Assembly: GCA_021780795.1 (NCBI GenBank)
Contig: JAJXYA010000050.1
Span: 1 to 6,009 of the forward strand
Origin: Bacillota bacterium
GTDB lineage: Bacteria; Bacillota_A; Clostridia; Clostridiales; Clostridiaceae
Length of the DNA: 6,009 nt
Direction of reading: 5' to 3'
A program made the translations under genes and the position numbers. Under the pieces are notes generated by a model. It worked only from the letters and a program-made list of their open reading frames with translations. It did not search any database and had not been told where the DNA came from. Shown one piece after another: positions 1-5,530 of this stretch. Numbering within the stretch: the stretch's first letter is position 1; each line of letters begins with the position of its first letter.

Positions 1-1860
1 TACTTTTTCTAATTTAGTTAAATTCTTAAGAACACCGATGTTCTCAGTACTACCAGTGTATGCCCATCTTAAATCAGTTAAATTTGGTAGACACTCTAAT
101 GTACTTATATCTACGTTTTGATTTTCTCCAAAATGAAATGAGGTTAGGTTAGGTAATGTTCTTAATACTTCTAATTCTTTTACGGGGTTAGCACATACAC
201 TTAGCTTTCTTAAGTTTACCTTATTCTTTAGAATGCTTATATCTTCTATTTGATTCACATCTAAAATTAATTCTTGTAGATTATTCATATTCTCCAATGC
301 TTCAATGTTCTTAATCTTATTACGATATAAATTTAAAGCTATAAGTTTATCTAGAGAACTCAATGGAGTTATATCTTCTATATTACTATTAATTAAATTT
401 ATAATTAAAAGGTTGCTTAAATTTTCAATTCCTTCTAAACTGGATATATTGTTATTATAACTATTTAAGATGAGAACTTCAGTTAAATCACTTTTGTATA
501 TTTCACCTTCCGGTTTATTTATAGCTTCTCTTACTACCTTTTCAAGGTTTGCATCCGCAAACTTTACTGCAGTATCTGACGTTGGTGTCAAAATTATTTT
601 CACTGGGTCGGATACAATCCTTAAAGGTCCTGCTGTCTCCTTAATACTTATATCATAAGTGCCTACAACATTAGGTAACTTTATTGGATTTTTGTTATTC
701 ATTGGTATGCCTATAGTTTCTCCTTTATCATTCTTAAGCTCCCATACCCATTTAAGGTTCGGAGACTCACCTAGATTAACAGATGATGTGTATCCATAAT
801 CCACTATATTATCATACGCATCCTTTTTTATAAAACATTCATCCGCTAATTCTTCTCCTTGTTCATAAGATTCTTTGTTTAAATTGATAATAGCTTGTAT
901 TTTGGTTCCAATATCAATTATCATAGGGTCTTTTATGGAATCTGGATTCATATATAATTCCTTTTTATGCATTCTATACTGCCAATTATCTACCTTTATA
1001 TTAAAATCAAGTTGGTAATATGGTATTTTGCTTAAATATACCGAATTATACTTCTTATCTCCTTTTACCAAGTCAACACCTTGTATATGCATTATCCAAT
1101 AATAACTTTTCGGAACTATGTTTAGCAATTCGGCATCTATACCCTCTTCATTGTGCAAATTAATTTTTATATCACCAACATCTTCTCGATTAAAGGTAAT
1201 GGTATTATTATCCTTTCTTATGTCTACACTTCTTCTTGTTAAATTATATGCATGATCTTCATCGTGGCCTATAAGTTGAACATGATATTTACCACTTGGA
1301 ACTAATGTACCTATTCTAAGATTAGCGCTATATGTCTGGCGTTCTATGTTATTTTGTCCCTCTACATAGCTTACACTTACATTTTCAACATTATAATCTT
1401 TCCCTGAAAAGGGAACATTAATCTCCAAGGGTACATAATTCTCATCTATTTTTAACTCAATTGTACTTTCACTATCTGCTTTTGTTATTTCCTTAGTGAA
1501 TAGATATTTTGAAGTAACAATAGATACATAACATTTCTCTATTTCCGTGAGGTTTAAAATATCCACGGTAATTATCCAACCAGTTTCTGTACTTTCAATT
1601 TTTTTATTGGTATTATAAGGATAATCAAATGAATTATCATTGTAATTATATACTAACCTTATAAACTCTCTTTCATCAAATGTTTGCTCATGATTCCTAT
1701 CTTCAATAAAAAATTTCACAAAATTACTTGTACTTCCTTCTACTTCACTTTTAAATTCATTAGTTTTATTTTCTGCTGCGAGAACTTTCTTATTCTGAAA
1801 TGGCATTATCATGCTGAGCATAAGTAAGCAACACAGAACAAGTGATATCTTTTTTTTCAT
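1..1860 (-). CDS. Secreted leucine-rich-repeat surface protein, 3' end outside the window
   Basis: The reverse strand reads open from the ATG at 1860 to the window edge: 620 codons with no stop, so the C-terminus is missing. Residues 1-28 form a signal peptide: MKKK, a hydrophobic stretch to about residue 21, and a likely cut after V-L-A (28). Residues about 95-330 are beta-strand-rich, with three weakly similar modules. About 320-430 looks Ig-like (NLKWVWELKNDKGE). Residues 431-460 match the helical cap that often precedes bacterial LRRs (FADANLEKVVREAINKPEGE). From about 460 come 22-residue LRRs of the L-x-x-L-x-L-x-x-N-x-I type (for example LIALNLYRNKIKNIEAL), at least six before the edge. 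By family knowledge such internalin-like proteins are exported and bind proteins or matrix; the ligand here is unknown. An anchor such as SLH, LPXTG or cell-wall-binding repeats may lie beyond the edge. The start is supported by AGGAGG seven bases upstream. The frame is sure; the exact role is not. Confidence 0.88.
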   Translation of the reverse strand, partial: MKKKISLVLCCLLMLSMIMPFQNKKVLAAENKTNEFKSEVEGSTSNFVKFFIEDRNHEQTFDEREFIRLVYNYNDNSFDYPYNTNKKIESTETGWIITVDILNLTEIEKCYVSIVTSKYLFTKEITKADSESTIELKIDENYVPLEINVPFSGKDYNVENVSVSYVEGQNNIERQTYSANLRIGTLVPSGKYHVQLIGHDEDHAYNLTRRSVDIRKDNNTITFNREDVGDIKINLHNEEGIDAELLNIVPKSYYWIMHIQGVDLVKGDKKYNSVYLSKIPYYQLDFNIKVDNWQYRMHKKELYMNPDSIKDPMIIDIGTKIQAIINLNKESYEQGEELADECFIKKDAYDNIVDYGYTSSVNLGESPNLKWVWELKNDKGETIGIPMNNKNPIKLPNVVGTYDISIKETAGPLRIVSDPVKIILTPTSDTAVKFADANLEKVVREAINKPEGEIYKSDLTEVLILNSYNNNISSLEGIENLSNLLIINLINSNIEDITPLSSLDKLIALNLYRNKIKNIEALENMNNLQELILDVNQIEDISILKNKVNLRKLSVCANPVKELEVLRTLPNLTSFHFGENQNVDISTLECLPNLTDLRWAYTGSTENIGVLKNLTKLEKV

Positions 1861-1867
1861 TGTTTTT

Positions 1868-1873
1868 CCTCCT
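1868..1873 (-). promoter_or_regulatory. Ribosome binding site of the LRR protein gene
   Basis: On the reverse strand AGGAGG lies seven bases before the ATG at 1860. It is a full-strength Shine-Dalgarno sequence and fixes the start just before the signal peptide. Further upstream a TATAAT (reverse strand, 1969-1974) could be a -10 box, but I find no good -35 partner, so no promoter is called. Confidence 0.8.
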
Positions 1874-2047
1874 ATTTTTTGTAATATTTATAGCCATTTT
1901 ACATATTCAATACTTTCTCATTTTTTCCTTCTTTTCCTATATATTTTTTTAAAATTATTTTAGCTGAAATTATATATTTTTAAATCCTATTGCCTATTCT
2001 TGTTAAACTGTAAGACGGTTAATCTTATTCAATCATCAAATATCCTC

Positions 2048-2076
2048 ACATAGATTTTAAAAACTTGGTTATATTA
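2048..2076 (+). promoter_or_regulatory. Possible forespore (sigma-G/F-like) promoter of the small spore-protein-like gene
   Basis: ACATA at 2048-2052 resembles the sigma-G -35 (G-H-A-T-R type). After a 17-base spacer, TATATTA at 2070-2076 differs from the sigma-G -10 (CATWNTA) only at the first base. Transcription would start near 2083, about 14 bases before the ribosome binding site. The same -10 could serve sigma-A, but there is no TTGACA-like box at the right distance. The match is modest and was found by looking for what such a gene should have, so it is only a candidate. Confidence 0.3.
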
Positions 2077-2111
2077 GTATTGAAATATTTATTACCAAGG
2101 AGGACTATAAA

Positions 2112-2258
2112 ATGACTCATAAAGACAACAAAAATAGCAAAGATAATAAAAAAGCTGGTCAAAAATCAAAAAGAGAATTAGATAAAATGAGGATGGAAAC
2201 TGCCAATGAAATAGGAGTTTCTAAAGAATCTAAGAAATTAGGAAATGAAACAGAATAG
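2112..2258 (+). CDS. Short alpha/beta-type small acid-soluble spore protein-like peptide (48 aa)
   Basis: A 48-codon gene begins at the ATG at 2112, eight bases after a strong AAGGAGG (2097-2103), and ends at TAG 2256-2258. The product is lysine-rich (11 Lys, 2 Arg) with a hydrophilic, probably disordered first 20 residues. The central segment ELDKMRMETANEIGVSK (22-38) resembles the first conserved block of alpha/beta SASPs, which coat and protect spore DNA. E-T-A-N-E-I-G (29-35) sits where those proteins carry the site cut by the germination protease GPR (E-I/F-A-S-E-F/L-G). The usual second block (TSRxxGxxGG and a C-terminal helix) is absent: the protein stops about ten residues after the motif, whereas family members are about 60-75 aa. 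It may be a minor SASP variant, a degraded copy, or another spore-core peptide. It stands alone, with its own terminator. The coding call is firm; the family call is moderate. Confidence 0.72.
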   Translation: MTHKDNKNSKDNKKAGQKSKRELDKMRMETANEIGVSKESKKLGNETE

Positions 2259-2275
2259 TTCTTCCCCATGTTGAT

Positions 2276-2307
2276 AAAAGGGAGATGTCCAAAGACATCT
2301 CCCTTTT
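2276..2307 (+). terminator. Strong hairpin terminator, probably bidirectional
   Basis: A perfect 14-bp stem (2276-2289 pairs with 2294-2307) with a CAAA loop begins 17 bases after the stop of the small spore-protein-like gene. The arms start with AAAA and end with TTTT, so each strand ends in a stem tail of four T. It can therefore stop the plus-strand gene and also catch the leftward degV transcript about 105 bases after its stop. No long T-run follows outside the stem, which is the only weak point. Confidence 0.82.
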
Positions 2308-2395
2308 ACTCTATTTATATAAATTTTTTTATTAATATAATAACTAAAACTTCTTATTACCCTATAAAATAAAATTATAATTGCGATTTTCCTAT

Positions 2396-2411
2396 CCTTA
2401 ATATATTAAGG
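2396..2411 (-). repeat. Perfect 16-bp palindrome directly after the degV stop
   Basis: CCTTAATATATTAAGG is a perfect inverted repeat that ends two bases from the degV stop codon on the reverse strand. It is AT-rich and lacks a following T-run, so it would be a weak terminator at best. It could instead protect the 3' end of the degV message or be a protein-binding site. The rest of the spacer (2308-2395) shows only AT-rich sequence. Confidence 0.45.
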
Positions 2412-2412
2412 T

Positions 2413-3294
2413 TTATCTTTCCTCAGCTATAAAATATAATCCTAATATTTCTGGTCCTGTATGTGACCCTATTGCTGTACCTACATAACTTAAAATGACA
2501 TCCTTAACATTTCCATTCTCTCTAACCAAAGCCTCTAAGGCTAATGCATCTTCAATACAATCTCCATGACCTATGGCAATGACTTGTTCTTTATTTGGAT
2601 CTGTTTTTTCCTTGAATTTTTCGGCTAAGGTGCTAATTGCCTTTTTTCTTCCTCTACACTTAGAGAAAGGAGTAAGTCGTCCTTCATTATCCACATATAA
2701 AACCGGCTTTATATTTAGCAGAGTACCAACAGCTGCAGCGGAACTGGATATTCTTCCACCTCTTTTTAAATGGTTTAAATCATTAACTGTAAACCAGTGA
2801 TTAATTTTAAGTTTATTTTCCTCAAGCCAAGTAACTATCTCCTCTTTAGGCTTTCCTTGCTTTAACATTTCGTAAGCATAATAAACTAAAAGTCCTTCTC
2901 CGAGGCTTGCACATTTACTATCAACTATGCTTATATCTGCTGATGGAAATTCTTCAAGCACAGTGTCTTTTGCTATATTTGCACTATTTATAGTTCCTGT
3001 TAAGGCAGAAGACATTACTATATATATGATTGATTTTTCATCCTTCGCATATTTTCTAAAAACTTCTACAAATCTTTGACTGTTTATCTGCGAGGTAGTA
3101 GGCATTTCTCCCTCCCTTAAAGCATCATAAAAATCCTTACGAATAAAGTTTTTCCCAAAGTCATCCTCTATTGCCTCACCTTTAAAATTACATACTAAAC
3201 CTAAGGGTACTATATTATCTTGTAAAATGTACTCTAAAGGTAAATCGCATCCTGAATCTATTACTAAAATTGTATCACTAAGCGTTTTACTCAT
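2413..3294 (-). CDS. DegV family fatty-acid-binding protein (FakB-like)
   Basis: The product has 293 residues, the usual size for DegV proteins. These cytosolic proteins hold one fatty acid in a buried pocket. Staphylococcal FakB members present it to the kinase FakA for phosphorylation and entry into phospholipid. Motifs run in family order: the N-terminal strand ILVIDSGCDLP (9-19), T-T-S-Q (67-70), SSALTGT (95-101), D-S-K (125-127), RGGRISSSAAAVGTLL (178-193), KPVL (197-200), G-R-K-K-A (215-219) and SHTGPE (277-282). The Thr/Ser of TTSQ, the Ser of SSALTGT and His278 are at positions known in FakB to hold the fatty-acid carboxylate. The second motif reads TSQIN where many relatives have TSQPS. 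AAAGGGG (3304-3310) lies nine bases before the ATG. It follows the acc genes but has its own promoter after their terminator. No FakA-like kinase is visible here, and the lipid bound cannot be told from sequence. Confidence 0.92.
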   Translation of the reverse strand: MSKTLSDTILVIDSGCDLPLEYILQDNIVPLGLVCNFKGEAIEDDFGKNFIRKDFYDALREGEMPTTSQINSQRFVEVFRKYAKDEKSIIYIVMSSALTGTINSANIAKDTVLEEFPSADISIVDSKCASLGEGLLVYYAYEMLKQGKPKEEIVTWLEENKLKINHWFTVNDLNHLKRGGRISSSAAAVGTLLNIKPVLYVDNEGRLTPFSKCRGRKKAISTLAEKFKEKTDPNKEQVIAIGHGDCIEDALALEALVRENGNVKDVILSYVGTAIGSHTGPEILGLYFIAEER

Positions 3295-3341
3295 AAATTA
3301 ATTCCCCTTTACTATTCTCATAAATATTATTCTCATCTTCT

Positions 3342-3370
3342 ATTATGTATGATTTACATATACACTTCAA
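3342..3370 (-). promoter_or_regulatory. Sigma-A-type promoter of the degV-family gene
   Basis: On the reverse strand TTGAAG (3365-3370) is followed after exactly 17 bases by CATAAT (3342-3347), matching TTGACA/TATAAT at 4/6 and 5/6. The -35 lies just four bases past the T-run of the acc terminator, so a new transcript would begin right where the previous one ends. The leader to the ATG at 3294 would be about 40 bases. The spacing is ideal; the assignment is by eye. Confidence 0.55.
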
Positions 3371-3374
3371 TACC

Positions 3375-3404
3375 AAAAAAAAGAAAAGTATATATACTTT
3401 TCTT
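3375..3404 (-). terminator. Intrinsic terminator of the acc operon
   Basis: On the reverse strand, 25 bases after the accA stop, AAGAAAAGTA pairs with TACTTTTCTT around TATA; the whole block 3381-3404 is a perfect 24-base palindrome. It is followed directly by six further T (3375-3380), giving a T-run of eight after the last C. The stem is AT-rich and so not very stable, but the hairpin plus T-run and its place after the last operon gene fit a rho-independent terminator. Confidence 0.75.
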
Positions 3405-3429
3405 AAACATATCAAAATAAACTTATTAA

Positions 3430-4380
3430 TTATTCTACTACTTTGCCAATCTTTCTAAATTTATAATATCTCTTAGTAAGTAAGGCTTCTATAGGTTCCC
3501 GTGTTAATCTAATAATTGACTCCTCTAGATTACGTTTAATACTTGCTGCCATCTCATCTACATTTGTATGTGCTCCACCTAGAGGCTCTTTTATAATTCT
3601 ATCTATTATTTCAAAATTAATTAAGTCCTGCGCTGTTATCTTCATTGCATTAGCAGCTTCTTTAGCACGGCTTGCATCCTTAAATAATATACTAGCAAAA
3701 CCCTCTGGTGATAAAATAGAATAAATTGCATGCTCTAACATCCAAACCTCATCCGCTACCGCCATAGCTAAAGCTCCACCACTTCCACCTTCTCCTATAA
3801 CTATAGAAATTACTGGTGTTTTTAAATTTGACATCTCCATAAGATTTCTAGCAATTGCCTCGCCTTGGCCTCTTTCTTCTGCGCCTAGTCCACAATATGC
3901 TCCTGGAGTATCTACAATGCAAATAACTGGTCTTTTAAATTTTTCTGCCTGTTTCATAAGTCTTAAAGCTTTTCTGTATCCTTCTGGATTAGGCATACCA
4001 AAGTTTCTCTTTATGTTTTCCTTGGTGTTATTCCCTTTTTGCTGAGCTATAACAGTTACAGGAATACCATTTAATTGTGCGATTCCACCTACAATAGCAG
4101 AATCATCTCCATAATACCTATCGCCATGTAGTTCCATGAAGGAATCAAAGATTCGATTTATATAATCAAGAGCAGTAGGACGCTCCACAAGCCTTGCAAT
4201 ACTTACTTTATCCCAGGCAGTTAAATTTTTATAGGCTTCCTTTTGCATATTATAAAGCTTAATTTCCATCTGTCTTATTTCTTTTTCTAAATCCATATTT
4301 TGATCTGTTGCTAAACTCTTTAGCTCATCTATTTTACTTTTTAACTCATACATGTGCTTTTCAAAAGGTAAAGTTACCAT
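3430..4380 (-). CDS. accA: Acetyl-CoA carboxylase carboxyltransferase subunit alpha
   Basis: AccA pairs with AccD as an alpha2beta2 carboxyltransferase that transfers the carboxyl group from carboxybiotin on AccB to acetyl-CoA, giving malonyl-CoA, the first committed step of fatty acid synthesis in the cytosol. The 316 residues are full length for the family. Residues 8-50 form the usual helical N-terminus. The crotonase-type fold follows, with [20 protein letters not shown] (116-135), [20 protein letters not shown] (157-176), the oxyanion-type glycine loop [11 protein letters not shown] (195-205) and [15 protein letters not shown] (221-235). The TPGAY motif is followed by Cys163 where E. coli has Pro, which I take as lineage variation. 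Start support is AAGGGAG (4390-4396) nine bases before the ATG. It is last in the operon, 42 bases after accD, without a promoter between them, so it is co-transcribed. Confidence 0.97.
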   Translation of the reverse strand: MVTLPFEKHMYELKSKIDELKSLATDQNMDLEKEIRQMEIKLYNMQKEAYKNLTAWDKVSIARLVERPTALDYINRIFDSFMELHGDRYYGDDSAIVGGIAQLNGIPVTVIAQQKGNNTKENIKRNFGMPNPEGYRKALRLMKQAEKFKRPVICIVDTPGAYCGLGAEERGQGEAIARNLMEMSNLKTPVISIVIGEGGSGGALAMAVADEVWMLEHAIYSILSPEGFASILFKDASRAKEAANAMKITAQDLINFEIIDRIIKEPLGGAHTNVDEMAASIKRNLEESIIRLTREPIEALLTKRYYKFRKIGKVVE

Positions 4381-4422
4381 AAAATCTCACTCCCTTGTGT
4401 TACTTTTCTCTTTCTCTGGTAG

Positions 4423-5292
4423 CTATGAATGAATTTTTAAAATCTCAGTTAAAGTCTCTTTCATAACTTTCCTATCCACTACCTTATCAATAAAACCCTT
4501 TTGGAGCAAAAATTCAGCCCTTTGAAAGCCTTCAGGTAATTGCTGCTTTATAGTTTGTTCTATAACTCTTCTACCTGCAAAACCTATTAATGCATTAGGC
4601 TCTGCCAGGATTATATCTCCAAGCATAGCAAAACTTGCTGTAACCCCACCTGTAGTTGGGTCTGTAAGAACAGTTACATAAAGGCAACCTTTTTCATTAT
4701 GCTTTGCAATAGCCGCACTTGTTTTAGCCATTTGCATTAGTGAAAATATACCTTCCTGCATCCTAGCCCCACCTGAGGCTGTAAATATAATAATTGGTTT
4801 TTTAGTTTCTGTTGCTTTTTCAATAGCCCTTGTTATCTTCTCTCCAACAGCAGAACCCATGCTTCCCATCATAAAATTACTATCCATCACTGCAATTACC
4901 GTACTCTGCCCATTTATCTTTCCTTCTCCAGTTATTACAGCTTCATTTAATAAGGTTTTGTCCCTTAGGCTTTGAAGTTTATCTTCATAGCCTTCAAAGT
5001 CTATAGGATTATCTGAAATCATATTCTTATCATATTCTATAAAAGTCCCTTTATCTATGGTGTAATTTATTCTTTCCCTTGAACCAATTCTAAAATGAGT
5101 TCTACAATTTTCACAGGTCATTATGCTGCTCTCTAAATCCTTATTATAAAGGACTTTACCACAAGTTTCACATTTAACCCACATGCCGGAAGGGATATTA
5201 GGCTTTTTCTCGCCATCTTCATTAAACTTATTTTCTAAATTTTTAACCTCAATATATTTGCTCTTTTTAAATATACGTTTAAACTCAAACAT
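4423..5292 (-). CDS. accD: Acetyl-CoA carboxylase carboxyltransferase subunit beta
   Basis: AccD is the beta half of the carboxyltransferase; it binds AccA and contributes to the acetyl-CoA and carboxybiotin sites. I place the start at the ATG at 5292 (289 aa, beginning [13 protein letters not shown]), because AAAGGGG (5300-5306) lies seven bases upstream and AccD proteins usually open this way. An in-frame ATG at 5316 would add eight residues but has no ribosome binding site. Residues 41-63 form the N-terminal zinc ribbon (C-E-T-C ... C-E-N-C; Cys 41, 44, 60 and 63). The carboxyltransferase core includes [12 protein letters not shown] (144-155), [10 protein letters not shown] (172-181), [17 protein letters not shown] (210-226), [11 protein letters not shown] (237-247) and [18 protein letters not shown] (252-269). 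It ends at TAG, 42 bases before accA. The unusual point is upstream: 234 bases, with repeats, separate it from accC. Confidence 0.96.
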   Translation of the reverse strand: MFEFKRIFKKSKYIEVKNLENKFNEDGEKKPNIPSGMWVKCETCGKVLYNKDLESSIMTCENCRTHFRIGSRERINYTIDKGTFIEYDKNMISDNPIDFEGYEDKLQSLRDKTLLNEAVITGEGKINGQSTVIAVMDSNFMMGSMGSAVGEKITRAIEKATETKKPIIIFTASGGARMQEGIFSLMQMAKTSAAIAKHNEKGCLYVTVLTDPTTGGVTASFAMLGDIILAEPNALIGFAGRRVIEQTIKQQLPEGFQRAEFLLQKGFIDKVVDRKVMKETLTEILKIHS

Positions 5293-5416
5293 ATAGCTAC
5301 CCCTTTCTAAAAGCATACCTACACTATAATTTATAGCATCAAAAATAGAAATCCATATTCATAGTATAAAACTTTTAGGTAATAAATTCTGGTATGCGCT
5401 TAGCTACTTTTTTTAA

Positions 5417-5453
5417 TCATCATCTTCGATGCTGTTCATCATCTTCGATGCTG
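5417..5453 (-). repeat. Two perfect 18-bp tandem direct repeats between accC and accD
   Basis: The block TCATCATCTTCGATGCTG occurs at 5417-5434 and again at 5436-5453, identical in all 18 bases and one base apart (period 19). Each copy holds the small inverted repeat CATC-TTC-GATG, so the RNA could form two mini-hairpins. The block is more GC-rich than the spacer around it and follows the long inverted repeat in the direction of operon transcription. The period is not a multiple of three, so it does not encode a peptide repeat. The rest of the gap (5293-5416) holds the accD ribosome binding site, a short palindrome (CTATAATTTATAG, 5324-5336) and AT-rich sequence with nothing clear. Confidence 0.85.
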
Positions 5454-5458
5454 CAATA

Positions 5459-5530
5459 TTAACGACTTCAGAAGGAGATTTAAACTACCACTTATTCAAG
5501 AGATAGGCTTTCCTTCTGAAATGTCGTTAA
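5459..5530 (-). repeat. Long inverted repeat able to form a hairpin over the accC stop codon
   Basis: The arms are 5459-5476 and 5511-5530. TTAACGAC (5459-5466) pairs with 5523-5530 and TTCAGAAGGA (5467-5476) pairs with 5511-5520, giving 18 perfect pairs broken only by a two-base bulge (5521-5522). The loop is 34 bases. In the operon message the stem begins at the last bases of accC and includes its TAA stop. There is no T-run after it, so it is not a standard terminator. It could be an RNA processing or stability element, or the ends of a small inserted palindromic element; the sequence alone does not decide. Confidence 0.85.

Noticed and set aside
470..658. A 62-codon plus-strand reading frame
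   Set aside because: It lies wholly opposite the continuous LRR protein frame, has no ribosome binding site and resembles no family.
1777..1860. Possible lipoprotein signal, because of the Cys-Cys pair in the LRR protein signal peptide
   Set aside because: The residues before the Cys (L-V-L-C) lack the small residue required of a lipobox, and a normal V-L-A cleavage site follows.
1907..1921. A four-codon upstream reading frame (M-R-K-Y-stop) in the LRR gene leader, preceded by a GAAGGA-like purine stretch
   Set aside because: The whole stretch is purine-rich, so a chance site is likely, and no attenuation hairpin follows.
2573..2800. A 75-codon plus-strand reading frame
   Set aside because: It is antisense to the conserved core of the DegV-family gene and is explained by that gene's codons.
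5324..5336. Palindrome CTATAATTTATAG as an operator for a fatty-acid regulator such as FapR
   Set aside because: It does not resemble the FapR TTAGTAC-type operator, is inside the operon rather than at its promoter, and is short and AT-only in the centre.
5363..5368. TATACT on the minus strand as a -10 box for a private accD promoter
   Set aside because: The sequence 17 bases upstream has no -35 resemblance, and in AT-rich spacer such hexamers are common.
5413..5481. A short open stretch on the minus strand through the repeats (about 22 codons ending E-D-D-D-stop)
   Set aside because: It has no start codon or ribosome binding site except internal ATGs leaving nine codons, and the 19-base period breaks any peptide repeat. 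If the element is dispersed, such tails may be wrongly annotated elsewhere.
5459..5530. Hairpin as an intrinsic terminator after accC
   Set aside because: No T-run follows the distal arm on the transcribed strand, the loop is 34 bases, and accD and accA would lose their only evident promoter.
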